Shown one piece after another: positions 51,855 through 60,125 of a stretch of DNA of 64,000 bases. The stretch comes from Amycolatopsis sp. NBC_00345 (lineage in GTDB: Bacteria > Actinomycetota > Actinomycetes > Mycobacteriales > Pseudonocardiaceae), in assembly GCF_036116635.1 (NCBI RefSeq), contig NZ_CP107995.1, forward strand, positions 1,488,001-1,552,000, read 5' to 3'. The position numbers and the translations under genes are program-made. Each line of letters begins with the position of its first letter. The first letter of the stretch is position 1. The notes beneath the pieces were generated by a model that saw only the letters and a list, made by a program, of their open reading frames with translations, was not told the DNA's origin and made no database searches.

Positions 51855-52565
51855 GTGGGGTGGAGCACGAGTCAGCTCGCCGCGCTCGCCGACACGAGCG
51901 TGCGCGCGGTGCGGCACTACCACGAGATCGGGCTGCTGCCCGAGCCCGAGCGCCTCCCGAACAACTACAAGAGCTACTCCGTGAGCCACCTGGTCCGCCT
52001 GCTGCGGATCAAGCGCCTGATCGAGCTCGGGCTCTCCCTGCCCCAGATCGCCGAGCTGGGCGACGCCGACGAACACCCCGAAGAGGCGCTGCGGACCCTG
52101 GACGCCGAGCTGGCCGAGACCATCGAACGGCTGCAGCACGTGCGCGTCGAGCTCGCCCTGATCCTGCGCCAGTCCGCGCCGACCGACCTGCCGCCCGCGC
52201 TGGGCCGCGCGATGGCCGGCGCGGACGTGCCCGCCACCGACCGCTCGTTCGCCGTGGTCCTGACCCGGGTGCTCGGCCCCACGGCCCTCGACACCTACAC
52301 CGAGCTGTTGCAGTCCTACGAACGCATCCCCGCGGTCACCGAGTTCGAGAACCTGCCCTCCGACGCGGAAGAGGAGACCCGCCGTGATCTGGCCGAGCGG
52401 CTGGGGCCCCACGTGCGGCAGCTGCTCGTCGACGCCCCGGCGCTGAAGGACCTGTTCGTCGGCGCACCGCACGGCGCGTCCTTCGCCGAGGACGCGATCG
52501 GCAAGGCCGTCAACGACCTCTACAACCCCGCGCAGATCGACGTGCTGACCCGGATCAGCCGTTAG
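51855..52565 (+). CDS. MerR-family regulator, paralogue 3 of 3
   Basis: 236 residues: winged helix (STSQLAALADTSVRAVRHY, NNYKSYSVSHLVRLLRIKRL), coiled coil and the shared end LYNPAQIDVL. The GTG at 51855 has AGGGG 8 bp upstream; the open frame extends to 51765. Unlike the other two, its upstream dyad (GCCGGCGAGCCGGC) and promoter spacing are not clearly of the TGCCG type. It may regulate the remnant or the TetR region behind it. Confidence 0.88.
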   Translation: MGWSTSQLAALADTSVRAVRHYHEIGLLPEPERLPNNYKSYSVSHLVRLLRIKRLIELGLSLPQIAELGDADEHPEEALRTLDAELAETIERLQHVRVELALILRQSAPTDLPPALGRAMAGADVPATDRSFAVVLTRVLGPTALDTYTELLQSYERIPAVTEFENLPSDAEEETRRDLAERLGPHVRQLLVDAPALKDLFVGAPHGASFAEDAIGKAVNDLYNPAQIDVLTRISR

Positions 52566-52572
52566 GAGCGAG

Positions 52573-52777
52573 ATGCAAGCACTGACGTTTGGCCCCGCTG
52601 CCAGGTCGTCGCGCCTCGGACGCGGCGGTTGTGGTGGTCGGCCACTCGATCCGGTGGATCGGCTGCTGGTTCGCCGCTCCGGGCGCCGGTCACTTCAGCT
52701 TCATGAATACGCCTCCGCCGGGCACGTTCCTCGCCGACCTCGCGCGAGCGACCACGGAGTTCGCCATCGCGTCCTGA
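52573..52777 (+). pseudogene. Remnant with alpha/beta-hydrolase-like tail
   Basis: An ATG at 52573 with a good site (AGGAG, 4 bp before) opens MQALTFGPAA, but the frame then loses sense. In the next frame (52589-52777) the sequence reads VVVVGHSIRWIG, GAGHFSFMNTPPPG and LADLARATTEFAIAS to TGA; GHFSF resembles the catalytic-histidine region of alpha/beta hydrolases. I read this as a gene collapsed by an internal deletion. Family assignment is tentative. Confidence 0.4.
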
Positions 52778-52821
52778 GATGACGTGACGCGGCATCTGCT
52801 CCGCCGGGTCTTCCCGCGGTG

Positions 52822-52879
52822 GTTAGAACCTATAACACTCCGACCGTGAGCGTCACTAGATATAGTGATAGGGTCTAAC
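52822..52879. promoter_or_regulatory. TetR operator region
   Basis: GTTAGAACCTATAACACT (52822-52839) is roughly inverted as AGTGATAGGGTCTAAC (52864-52879), with CACTAGATATAGTG (52854-52867) overlapping. It lies 41 bp before the TetR start and is AT-rich, fitting an autorepressor site over the promoter. Confidence 0.7.
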
Positions 52880-52920
52880 TGGACGGTGACGGTGCCGCCG
52901 GAACAGGAAGGGTTTGACTG

Positions 52921-53568
52921 ATGACCGACACGGCCGGGACGAGCCCGCGGGAGCGCTACCGGGCTCAGGTGCGCTCGGAGATCAAGCAGCACGCGTGGGG
53001 GCAGCTGGCCACGACGGGCGTGGCGGCGCTGTCCCTCAACGCGATCGCCAAGCAGCTGGGCATGAGCGGCCCCGCGCTGTACCGCTACTACGCCAGCCGC
53101 GACGACCTGCTCACCGAACTCATCCGGGAGGCCTACCGCAGCCTCGCCGACTCGATCAAGGCGGCCGCCGCGGCCGGTGCGGACCTGGCCGGGCTGGCCC
53201 ACGCCTTCCGGGACTGGGCACTGGCCGACCCCCAGCGGTACTTCCTGATCTACGGCACGCCCGTGCCCGGCTACGAAGCGCCGCGCGACACCGCGGAGAT
53301 CTCGACCGAGATCATGGCGGTGCTGATCGGCGCCAGTGCCGCGCTGCCCGCGGACGGGCCGGCCACACCGCTGGACGCCGAGATCGAAAAGCACCGCGAC
53401 TGGGCCGGCGAGCACCCGGCCCCGGCCGCGGTCCTGGGCCGGGCGCTGAGCTTCTGGACGCGGATCCACGGCGTCCTCTCCCTCGAACTCGCCGGCCACT
53501 TCGCCGGGATGGGGTTCGACCCGGCCCTGCTCTTCGCCGACGAGGTCGAGCGCCTGCTGGTCCGCTGA
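52921..53568 (+). CDS. TetR-family regulator with TetR_C_33/WHG-type C-terminus
   Basis: 215 residues: helix-turn-helix LSLNAIAKQLGMSGPALYRYYASRDDLL, then the C-terminal domain with FRDWALADPQRYFLIYGTPVPGYEAP, typical of the WHG-domain subgroup. The ATG at 52921 has AGGAAGGG upstream. No obvious target gene adjoins except the remnant, so it may control only itself. Confidence 0.9.
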   Translation: MTDTAGTSPRERYRAQVRSEIKQHAWGQLATTGVAALSLNAIAKQLGMSGPALYRYYASRDDLLTELIREAYRSLADSIKAAAAAGADLAGLAHAFRDWALADPQRYFLIYGTPVPGYEAPRDTAEISTEIMAVLIGASAALPADGPATPLDAEIEKHRDWAGEHPAPAAVLGRALSFWTRIHGVLSLELAGHFAGMGFDPALLFADEVERLLVR

Positions 53569-53616
53569 ACACCCGGGCGCGTCCCCGGCCGGGCGCCGCA
53601 GCCGGCCCGGGGTGTT
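53568..53616. terminator. Bidirectional hairpin
   Basis: AACACCCGGGC (53568-53578) and GCCCGGGGTGTT (53605-53616) enclose a GC-rich inner stem between the convergent TetR gene and methyltransferase gene. Confidence 0.7.
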
Positions 53617-53620
53617 CTGC

Positions 53621-54565
53621 TCAGGCCGATGGCTTCCCGGCGAACACCCACCGGTTCGCGGCCAGCGCGTCGGCGCGCTCCGGCTCGGGCCCGCGGCCGT
53701 GGAGCCGGGTGAACTCGAAGGGGGAGTGGCTCGTCGCGGACCAGCCGCGCCCGGTCAGGTCGCCGACGGAGTCGGGCCGCGGCTGCCCGTCGAACAGCGC
53801 GAGCAGGTCGACGCCGATCTGCTGTTTCGTGGTGGTGTAGACCGGATTGTCGCGCACGGCCGCGGATTCCAGCCCGAGCTTGACCTCGAACGCCAGCGCA
53901 CTGCCCGCCGCCGCCAGCCAGTCCACAGTGGCCATCAGCCGGGTCTCGGCCTCGGCGGGCAGGTACAGCAGCAGGCCCTCGGCCAGCCAGGCGCTCGGCG
54001 CGGTGACGTCGAATCCGGACTCGACCAGCGCGCCGGGCCACTCGTTGTCACGGAGGTCGGCGGCGATCGACCGGCAGGGCGCGTTCGGGACGGCGCCGAC
54101 GTCCGCCAGCACGGTGCGTTTGAAGTCCAGCACCGGCGGCCGGTCGATCTGGAACAGCACGCAGCCGGGTGGCCAGTCGAGGCGGAACGCGCGGGTGTCG
54201 AGCCCGGCGCCGAGCAGGACGATCTGCCGGGTGCCGGTCCGGGCCGCGCGCCGCAGGAAGTCGTCGAACACCCTGGTGCGCAAGCCGAAGTAGCGGCCCA
54301 GCCGGCCCCACAACGGGTTCGCGTCGCCGTCCGGGACGGCTTCGGGGCGTACCGGCCAGTTCGCGGAAGCCCGGGCGGCCCGGACGAAGTGCTCCGCGTA
54401 GAAGTCCTGCGCCAGCGGGTCTTCGCGGTGGGTCTCGATCGCCCGGGCGGCGGCGACCATGAGCGCGGTCCGCCCGACTCCCGTTTCCACACCGCCCGTT
54501 TCCGCACCGCCCGTTTCCGCACCGCCTGTTTCCACGCCGAGGTTCAGGTCGCCAATGCCGGCCAC
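53621..54565 (-). CDS. Class I SAM methyltransferase, leucine-carboxyl-methyltransferase-like
   Basis: About 314 residues of the PF04072-type family: TALMVAAARAIETHREDPLAQDFYAEHF, RTRVFDDFLRRA, QIVLLGAGLDTRAFRLDWP (SAM site), FQIDRPPVLDFKRTVL and WLAEGLLLYLPAE. Methylates an unknown small molecule. The N-terminus carries a 5-residue repeat (VETGG/AETGG) encoded by 15-bp tandem DNA. The GTG at 54565 overlaps the isochorismatase-like stop by 22 bp. Last gene of a three-gene operon. Confidence 0.88.
   Translation of the reverse strand: MAGIGDLNLGVETGGAETGGAETGGVETGVGRTALMVAAARAIETHREDPLAQDFYAEHFVRAARASANWPVRPEAVPDGDANPLWGRLGRYFGLRTRVFDDFLRRAARTGTRQIVLLGAGLDTRAFRLDWPPGCVLFQIDRPPVLDFKRTVLADVGAVPNAPCRSIAADLRDNEWPGALVESGFDVTAPSAWLAEGLLLYLPAEAETRLMATVDWLAAAGSALAFEVKLGLESAAVRDNPVYTTTKQQIGVDLLALFDGQPRPDSVGDLTGRGWSATSHSPFEFTRLHGRGPEPERADALAANRWVFAGKPSA
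54481..54540. repeat. 15-bp tandem repeat, four units
   Basis: Units CCGTTTCCACACCGC, CCGTTTCCGCACCGC (twice) and a degenerate CTGTTTCCACGCCGA lie inside the 5' end of the methyltransferase gene. Copy number changes would be in frame. Confidence 0.8.
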
Positions 54566-55158
54566 GGGGCCTCCGAGTGGTCGTGGGTGGTCACATGGGC
54601 GCCGTACACCAGGCGCATGAAGCGGAGGATTTCCTGGTCCGGCAGGTGCAGGCTCGCGACGCAGTCGGCCAGGACCGTTACGTGGTAACCCTTCTGGAAC
54701 GCGGTCCGCGCGGTGGAGTCCACGCAGACGTCGGTGTAGAGCCCGGCGAAGACCAGGCGCCCGATGCCGCGCTGCCCGAGATGCTGCTCGAAGCCGTCGG
54801 CGAGGAACGCGTCGAAGCACGCCCGTTTCGTGAACACGGACTCGCCGGGTTCCGGCCAGGCCTGGTGGAATTCGGCTCCCCACGAGCCTTCGAGGCACTT
54901 CGGTGTCTTGCCCAGCACCACGTCCCGGCGGCGCCAGCTCGGCCCCTGGTGCTCGACGTCGCCGAGGAACCGGACGAACACCACTTCGGTGCCGTGGGCC
55001 CGGGCCGCGGCGACGGCGCGGGCGGCGTTCGCCGTCGCCGATTCCAGCTGCGCCGGGTCGCCGCGATACTTGGCGAGTGCGGCCTCTGACCTGAAGAAGT
55101 CGTTCTGCAGGTCCACGACTACCAGCGCGGTGGCTTCGCCGCTGGGCACGGGCCTCAC
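54544..55158 (-). CDS. Isochorismatase-like cysteine hydrolase
   Basis: 204 residues of the isochorismatase/nicotinamidase fold: ATALVVVDLQNDFF (Asp), ESVFTKRACFDAFL (Lys) and LVFAGLYTDVCVDSTARTAF (Cys), so the D-K-C triad is complete. It could hydrolyse an amide or an enol ether such as isochorismate. The GTG overlaps the dehydrogenase-like stop (GTGA). Middle gene of the operon. Confidence 0.9.
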   Translation of the reverse strand: MRPVPSGEATALVVVDLQNDFFRSEAALAKYRGDPAQLESATANAARAVAAARAHGTEVVFVRFLGDVEHQGPSWRRRDVVLGKTPKCLEGSWGAEFHQAWPEPGESVFTKRACFDAFLADGFEQHLGQRGIGRLVFAGLYTDVCVDSTARTAFQKGYHVTVLADCVASLHLPDQEILRFMRLVYGAHVTTHDHSEAPWPALAT

Positions 55159-56231
55159 CGGCTGCCCGCGAAGTGCTCGCCGTCGAGGTGGTGCGCCGCC
55201 AGTACGTCGAGCAGCTCGTCGACCACGGCGGTGGTCGAGTGTCTCCCCCCGCGGTCCGCGGTGAGGATGCCCCGGCCACGCAGGTCGTCGAGCGCGAGTT
55301 CCATGGCCCGCACGGCGCCGGGGCAGTGCGCGTGGTGCTCCACGATGGCGGCCGCCGCCCGCAGGGTGGCGACCGGGTTGACCAGGTCCCGGCCGGCCAG
55401 GTCGTCGGCGGAACCGTGCACCGTCTGGTACTCGGACAGGCCCGCGACGTCGGGGTGCAGGTGGACGTTCTCGGTGTAGCGGTTTTCCTGCCGCTCCGAG
55501 GCGAACCGGTCCAGCAGGACCACGTGCATGATGTCGGCCCACTCGTTGCCGCTGATGACCAGCGTGCGGGCGGGCAGGCCGTGCTCGATCAGGTTCCGGT
55601 TCACCGTGTCCGGCTGGCACAGCTCGAGGTCGACGCCGCGCCGCGCGGAGATCTCCCGCACCCACTCGTCGAGCGCGCCGTCGAGCAGGTGGAACTTGTA
55701 CGCCATCAGGATCCGGTCCGGCCGCTGCCCTGGCCACTGCCGCCGGGCGCGCTCCAGCGCGAACGCGACGACCTTCTCGGTGATCGCGCGGTCGAAGGTC
55801 ATCGTGCGGGTGACCACGCCGGGGCGGTGGCTGTTCTCGCCGGTGTAGAAACCCTGCGCCTCGTCACGGACCACGAGCAGTTCCGCGGCCGGCGTCGTGA
55901 TGACGTCGACCTTCACCGCTTGCAGGCGCTCGCGCACCAGGTAAAGCGATTGGGCGTTCATCGCCGTGCGGAAAACCGCCGTGGTGCCCAGCGCGGCCTG
56001 TGCCCGGCAGAATTGTTCGTAATGCCCGGCGTCTTCCTCGGTGAGCCGGCGTATCCGCGCGGTCCCGCCGTCGGCCATGAGTGAATGGTACGAGTGGTAG
56101 ATCCGCGGCGATCGGGCAACGCCGATCTCGGTTTCGTAGAGCAGCCCGAATTTCTCCACGGTTCTGGTGAAAACGGTCGCGAGTTCCGGTCCGGTTCCCC
56201 GGCCGACGGCGAGTCCTACGGCCGATCCCAT
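55155..56231 (-). CDS. Divergent isocitrate/isopropylmalate dehydrogenase-like enzyme
   Basis: 358 residues of the beta-decarboxylating dehydrogenase fold: AVGLAVGRGTGPELATVF at the start, QGFYTGENSHRPGVVTRTMTFDRAITEKVVAFALERAR, DRILMAYKFHLLDG (Lys of the catalytic pair), NEWADIMHVVLLDRF (metal Asp) and EYQTVHGSADDLAGRDLVNPVATLRAAA. Several otherwise conserved positions differ (HKAN is YKFH), so the substrate is probably not isocitrate or isopropylmalate. ATG 56231 has AAGGAG upstream. First gene of an overlapping operon. Confidence 0.85.
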   Translation of the reverse strand: MGSAVGLAVGRGTGPELATVFTRTVEKFGLLYETEIGVARSPRIYHSYHSLMADGGTARIRRLTEEDAGHYEQFCRAQAALGTTAVFRTAMNAQSLYLVRERLQAVKVDVITTPAAELLVVRDEAQGFYTGENSHRPGVVTRTMTFDRAITEKVVAFALERARRQWPGQRPDRILMAYKFHLLDGALDEWVREISARRGVDLELCQPDTVNRNLIEHGLPARTLVISGNEWADIMHVVLLDRFASERQENRYTENVHLHPDVAGLSEYQTVHGSADDLAGRDLVNPVATLRAAAAIVEHHAHCPGAVRAMELALDDLRGRGILTADRGGRHSTTAVVDELLDVLAAHHLDGEHFAGSR

Positions 56232-56555
56232 GCTGCGTGCTCCTTCGCCGTGGGGATGATCCGGGACTATGTCAGAGATCCGCGCCCGGGCGCCCGCGCG
56301 CGGATCGGGTGCCACTGAATCGGACGAACGGCGGTCGTGGCGTCGCCGATTTGTTATTTTCCGGTCGATCGGCGAATGTGTCCGGCGTTTCCCCGTTTGC
56401 CGGAGTGAAAGTTCACCGAGAGTAGTACGGCGCGATGCCGCGTGACTCCGCTGGTTGTTGACGGCTGACATCCGGGTACAGCCGGTCCGGTTCCGGCATT
56501 CGCGGAATTACGATGAGGCCCGGAAATCCGGCTTCGACCCCAAGGTGGACCATTC
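56232..56555. other. Divergent promoter gap
   Basis: No gene and no strong dyad is seen in these 324 bp between the divergent dehydrogenase-like and EF-hand genes. Confidence 0.6.
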
Positions 56556-57086
56556 ATGCGCACCGAAGCTCTCGACCGCATCAAGCTCATCTTCACCCTG
56601 CTCGACACCGACGGCAGCGGACAGCTCGAAGCCGGCGATTTCGAGCTGATGGGGCGCAACGTCGTCGCCGCGGCGCCGGAGGCCGGTGACGCCGCGAAGC
56701 AGGCGATGCTCGACGCGTTCCGGAAGTACTGGACCACCCTGGCCACCGAGCTGGACGCGAACAGCGACGGCAAGGTCAGCTTCGAGGAGTACCAGGCGTG
56801 TGTCTTCTCGCCCGAACGGTTCGACGACACGATCGCCACGTTCGCCCAGGCCCTCGCCGCGATGGGCGACCCGGACGGCGACGGGCTCATCGAGCGCCCC
56901 GTGTTCACCGCGCTGATGACCGCCATCGGCTTCGGCGCCGAGAACATCGGGAACCTGTTCGACGCCTTCGAACCCGACAGCCAGGACCGCGTCACGGTGC
57001 GGATCTGGGTCAAGGGCATCAAGGACTACTACGGCCCGGAGAAGGCCGGCGTGGCCGGTGACCACCTGGTGCCGGCGCCGGCCTGA
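56556..57086 (+). CDS. EF-hand calcium-binding protein (calerythrin-like)
   Basis: 176 residues with four EF-hand positions: DTDGSGQLEAGDFE, DANSDGKVSFEEYQ and DPDGDGLIERPVF are good calcium loops, while EPDSQDRVTVRIW is degenerate. The layout matches actinobacterial calerythrin/calmodulin-like proteins, thought to buffer calcium or signal. ATG 56556 has AAGGTGG upstream. Ends 5 bp from the convergent SnoaL gene. Confidence 0.92.
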   Translation: MRTEALDRIKLIFTLLDTDGSGQLEAGDFELMGRNVVAAAPEAGDAAKQAMLDAFRKYWTTLATELDANSDGKVSFEEYQACVFSPERFDDTIATFAQALAAMGDPDGDGLIERPVFTALMTAIGFGAENIGNLFDAFEPDSQDRVTVRIWVKGIKDYYGPEKAGVAGDHLVPAPA

Positions 57087-57091
57087 ATGCC

Positions 57092-57487
57092 TTACCCCCG
57101 CGGCACCTGATCGAGCACGGACCAATGCTCGATGAACTGGCCGTCGCGCATCCGCACGAAGTCCATCACCCGGAATTCGACGTTCTGCCCGGACGGCGGC
57201 GTGCCGAGCCACTCCCCGACATGCCGCCCCCGGTAGATCTTGTGCGTGGCCACAACGTCATCCGTGTCGACGCAGTGCACGATCTCGACCTTGAGGTCGG
57301 CGAACGCGGCATGGAGTGCCAACGCGACCTGGACAACACCGTCGCGGTCGGTCGACCGGCCTTTCTTGGCCGACCGATTCCGGAAATCGACGTGGACGAA
57401 ATCCTCGATCAGCTCGACCCGCCCACCCTCGTGCACCTGCTCGACGAAAGCGCGCATCCTCGCGACGTTGCCGGAATCCGTGCCCAT
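57092..57487 (-). CDS. SnoaL-like/NTF2-fold protein
   Basis: 131 residues of the SnoaL-type ester-cyclase-like family: MRAFVEQVHEGGRVELIEDFVH, VQVALALHAAFADLKVEIVHCV and VEFRVMDFVRMRDGQFIEHWSVLD. Family members include polyketide cyclases and many proteins without known function. The ATG has AGAGGA upstream. Third gene of the TetR/CMD operon. Confidence 0.85.
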   Translation of the reverse strand: MGTDSGNVARMRAFVEQVHEGGRVELIEDFVHVDFRNRSAKKGRSTDRDGVVQVALALHAAFADLKVEIVHCVDTDDVVATHKIYRGRHVGEWLGTPPSGQNVEFRVMDFVRMRDGQFIEHWSVLDQVPRG

Positions 57488-57518
57488 CCGGTGAATCCTC
57501 TCTGTTCGGCTTTCCTCG

Positions 57519-58424
57519 TCACCCGGCGCGAGTGCCGGAGAACGGGAACGTCCCGCCGCCGGTCACGGTGACCGTGCCGGTGAAGACGTCGCCGTCGATG
57601 GTGGCCTCGACGGCGATGTCGAACTGGACCGGTTCGGTCAGGCGGGCGGTGAAGGTCAGGTGCCGGCCCTCGACGGTGCCGGTCGTGATGGGGACGGTGA
57701 CCTCCAGCTGGTCGTCCACGACCGAGCCGGTCAGGGCGTTGCCCGTGGTTTCCAGGGTGAGGAACAGGTCCTTGCTGCCCGCGGGGTGGGTGAAGGTGAT
57801 GTTCCAGGCGCCGTCCGGGCCGGTTTTGCCGCTGCTGACGTGGGCGGCGGCTGCGGGGCGGGCGGCCGGGGACCGGGGCGTGCCCGCGGACCGGCCGAGC
57901 GCGGGCTGGCCCGCTTTCACCTCCACCCCCACGGAGTTCAGGAAGCCCGCCATCATCCGGTAGTACCCGATGAGGAACAGCAGCTCCAGGATCTCGGGGT
58001 GGCTCCGGGCCGCGGCGAGGTCGGCCCAGGTCCGGTCGGAGACGAAGACGTCCTGGCACACCTCGTCGACGGCCCGCAGCACCGCGTCGTCGGTGGGGGC
58101 CCAGGACGCCTCGGGGTCGGAGAGCGCGTCGATCTCGGTCGTGGTGGCGCCGCCGCCCAGGGCGGCCGGGACGTGGTTCGCCCACTCGTAGGGCGCGTCA
58201 CAGCGCAGCGCGACCCGGAGGATCGCCAGCTCCCGGATCCGCGCGTCCAGCTTTCCTTGGCCCAGAAGGAATCCGCCGAGGTGGGAGGAGGCGTCCATCA
58301 GCCCGGGGTTACGCGCCAGCACCTGGACGACGGTGTCGGCGCCGAGCTTGGCCAGCTGCCGGTGCTCCTTGTCCATGTCCTCGAGGGCGAGCGGGAGGAC
58401 GCGGGGGCTCGTGGCGTGGGGCAT
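57519..58424 (-). CDS. CMD-family protein fused to a C-terminal beta-domain
   Basis: 301 residues. Residues 1-165 form a carboxymuconolactone-decarboxylase-like helical domain (LDARIRELAILRVALRCDAPYEWANHVPAA) with a single Cys and no CxxC, so it is not a typical peroxidase. A Pro/Ala linker follows, then about 120 residues of beta-strands (GAWNITFTHPAGSKDLFLTL, DGDVFTGTVTVTGGGTFPFSGT) resembling a lipocalin-like or SRPBCC-like barrel. The fusion is unusual. It starts 9 bp after the TetR stop. Confidence 0.82.
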   Translation of the reverse strand: MPHATSPRVLPLALEDMDKEHRQLAKLGADTVVQVLARNPGLMDASSHLGGFLLGQGKLDARIRELAILRVALRCDAPYEWANHVPAALGGGATTTEIDALSDPEASWAPTDDAVLRAVDEVCQDVFVSDRTWADLAAARSHPEILELLFLIGYYRMMAGFLNSVGVEVKAGQPALGRSAGTPRSPAARPAAAAHVSSGKTGPDGAWNITFTHPAGSKDLFLTLETTGNALTGSVVDDQLEVTVPITTGTVEGRHLTFTARLTEPVQFDIAVEATIDGDVFTGTVTVTGGGTFPFSGTRAG

Positions 58425-58433
58425 GGCGGTTCC

Positions 58434-59081
58434 TTAGCGGATCGTCCGGTTTCGCTGGATGTGGTCGAGCGCGGCCCGGGCCGCGGCGGCGTCCTCGAGG
58501 CTGAGCTGGGGATGGGAGTGGATGTCGATCAGGGCGCGGGCGAGCAGCTCGTCTCCCTCGGGGCTGAACACGTCGACACCCATGGCGCGGGAGACGTGCT
58601 CGTGCAGCACGGTGATGGACAGCGCCATCGCGGTGCCCACCGCCGCCCGGACCTTGGCGTCGACGTCGGGCGGGTCGGGGCGGTCCCGGTCGGCGTCGAC
58701 GAGCCACTGCCGGCCGAGTTCGACCATCTCGTCGAACAGCGGCGCGGCACCGCCCTCGGTCAGGGCGCGCGCGAGGTAACCCTGGTACGGGCCCACGGCG
58801 ACCCGGGCCGCGGCGACGTAGTTGACGTCCTCGGGCGTCCGGTCGGCCAGCACCCGGTCGTTGAGCCGGCGGAGCAGCTTGGCGAGATGCGCGTCGCACG
58901 CGTCCCGCAGCCCCTGCTTCGAGCCGAAGTGGTGACGCACCAGCCCCGACGAAACCCCTGCGGTCTCGGCGATGCCGCGGATCGTGGCCCGCTCGAACCC
59001 GTGCTCGCCGAAGTGCTCCATCGCGGCGTCCCTGATCCGGGCCCGCGCGGTCAAGTCCTCACGGTCGGGTTCGATGGTCAC
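58434..59081 (-). CDS. TetR-family regulator
   Basis: 215 residues: helix-turn-helix ATIRGIAETAGVSSGLVRHHFGSKQGL, then an actinobacterial TetR C-terminal domain (LTEGGAAPLFDEMVELGRQWL). It heads the operon with the CMD-fusion and SnoaL genes. A loose dyad ACTA...TAGT lies about 60 bp upstream near 59139, a weak operator candidate. Confidence 0.92.
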   Translation of the reverse strand: MTIEPDREDLTARARIRDAAMEHFGEHGFERATIRGIAETAGVSSGLVRHHFGSKQGLRDACDAHLAKLLRRLNDRVLADRTPEDVNYVAAARVAVGPYQGYLARALTEGGAAPLFDEMVELGRQWLVDADRDRPDPPDVDAKVRAAVGTAMALSITVLHEHVSRAMGVDVFSPEGDELLARALIDIHSHPQLSLEDAAAARAALDHIQRNRTIR

Positions 59082-59212
59082 GACGTGCCAGTCCTAATCC
59101 CTGCGTATGTCTCACTGCACTGATGAACTGGATACTACACACGCGTATAGTCGTGAGCCACCCTCGGAACGGGCGGCGCTTCCCGATTGATCGCAGTGCC
59201 CTCAGAGCGTGC

Positions 59213-59845
59213 TCAGAGGCAGGGCGGCTGGTACCCGTCGATGCGCAGCCCGCGGAATTCCAGCTGGTTCGGGGTCTTGCCGACGAAGACCAGGCCGCGG
59301 GCCTCGACCAGGGCCGAGGCGAACGAGTACGGCGGGGTGCCCAGCTCGGGCAGCGACGTCCAGGCGTCGGGCGAAAAGCTGAAGAACTTCGTCACGAGCT
59401 TCCCGCCGGTCGAAGGCACGCGGGTGAGCCATTTGTCGCCGCCGCTCCAGTGCGAGGCGGGGCGCAGCTGGACGTACAGGTCGTCCGTTGCGGCGTACGT
59501 CAGCCAGAAGCCCTGCGACCGGGAGAGATCTTCCTGCGCCTCGAACTGATTGCCGAGCCAGACGACGGCGACGTGCCACTCGGCGTTGAGGAACGTCACC
59601 TTGGCCGCGTACCGATTCCCCTCCGGGACGAGCAGGCTCCCGGTGGCCGGGACGGTGGTGCCTTCGCCGCTGGCCAGCCACTGCTGCAGCCGGTCGATCG
59701 ACGGGGTCGCGCACTCGCAGCTGTGCCGCGGCGACGGGGGTACGGCCGCGCCGGCGACTGCCGTTGGGCCGATCAGGGAGACCGTCAGCACGGAGCCGAA
59801 TGTCACAAGTTTCCTGGCGAATGCGACCACTGACCGTACGCGCAT
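59213..59845 (-). CDS. Secreted protein of unknown function
   Basis: 210 residues with a signal peptide (VRSVVAFARKLVTFGSVLTV, then AVAGAAVPP). After a CxC (SCECAT) the mature part is beta-rich: AKVTFLNAEWHVAVVWLG, GFWLTYAATDDLYVQLRP, LVTKFFSFSPDAW, ending in LEFRGLRIDGYQPPC. The strand pattern resembles carbohydrate-binding jelly-rolls such as CBM11-like domains, but I cannot assign a family. The ATG at 59845 was chosen because it begins the signal peptide; the open frame extends to 59974. Confidence 0.7.
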   Translation of the reverse strand: MRVRSVVAFARKLVTFGSVLTVSLIGPTAVAGAAVPPSPRHSCECATPSIDRLQQWLASGEGTTVPATGSLLVPEGNRYAAKVTFLNAEWHVAVVWLGNQFEAQEDLSRSQGFWLTYAATDDLYVQLRPASHWSGGDKWLTRVPSTGGKLVTKFFSFSPDAWTSLPELGTPPYSFASALVEARGLVFVGKTPNQLEFRGLRIDGYQPPCL

Positions 59846-59983
59846 TCCAGGGAAACTAGCACCTCGGCGGAGGCCTTCAAAGGTCCGATGGTCGCGGCTG
59901 CTCGTGTGGTGCGCGTCACGGAATGCCTGTCGATCTTCGGCGCTACACACGAAGTAGGAACCGTTCGCACCCAAGGGAGTCCC

Positions 59984-60115
59984 ATGTCCGCCACCACCAC
60001 ACCGGAAGAAACGTCCGCCGTGCCGGTCGTGCCCGCGCTCGACGACTTCGACTTCCCGCTCACCGACGGGGCCGCCTGCCGCATCGACGACCCCGACTGC
60101 GAAGCCTGCCAGTGA
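59984..60115 (+). CDS. 43-residue cysteine-containing peptide, RiPP-precursor-like
   Basis: The ATG at 59984 has AAGGGAG 4 bp upstream. The peptide has an acidic/hydrophobic first part (PVVPALDDFDFPLTD) and a C-terminus with three cysteines (GAACRIDDPDCEACQ). DFDFPL followed by a short Cys-rich core resembles leader/core organisation such as FxLD-class lanthipeptide precursors, but no modification enzyme is in the window and Ser/Thr are absent from the core. Followed at once by a strong terminator, so it is expressed as its own transcript. Confidence 0.6.
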   Translation: MSATTTPEETSAVPVVPALDDFDFPLTDGAACRIDDPDCEACQ

Positions 60116-60125
60116 GCTGAGCGGG

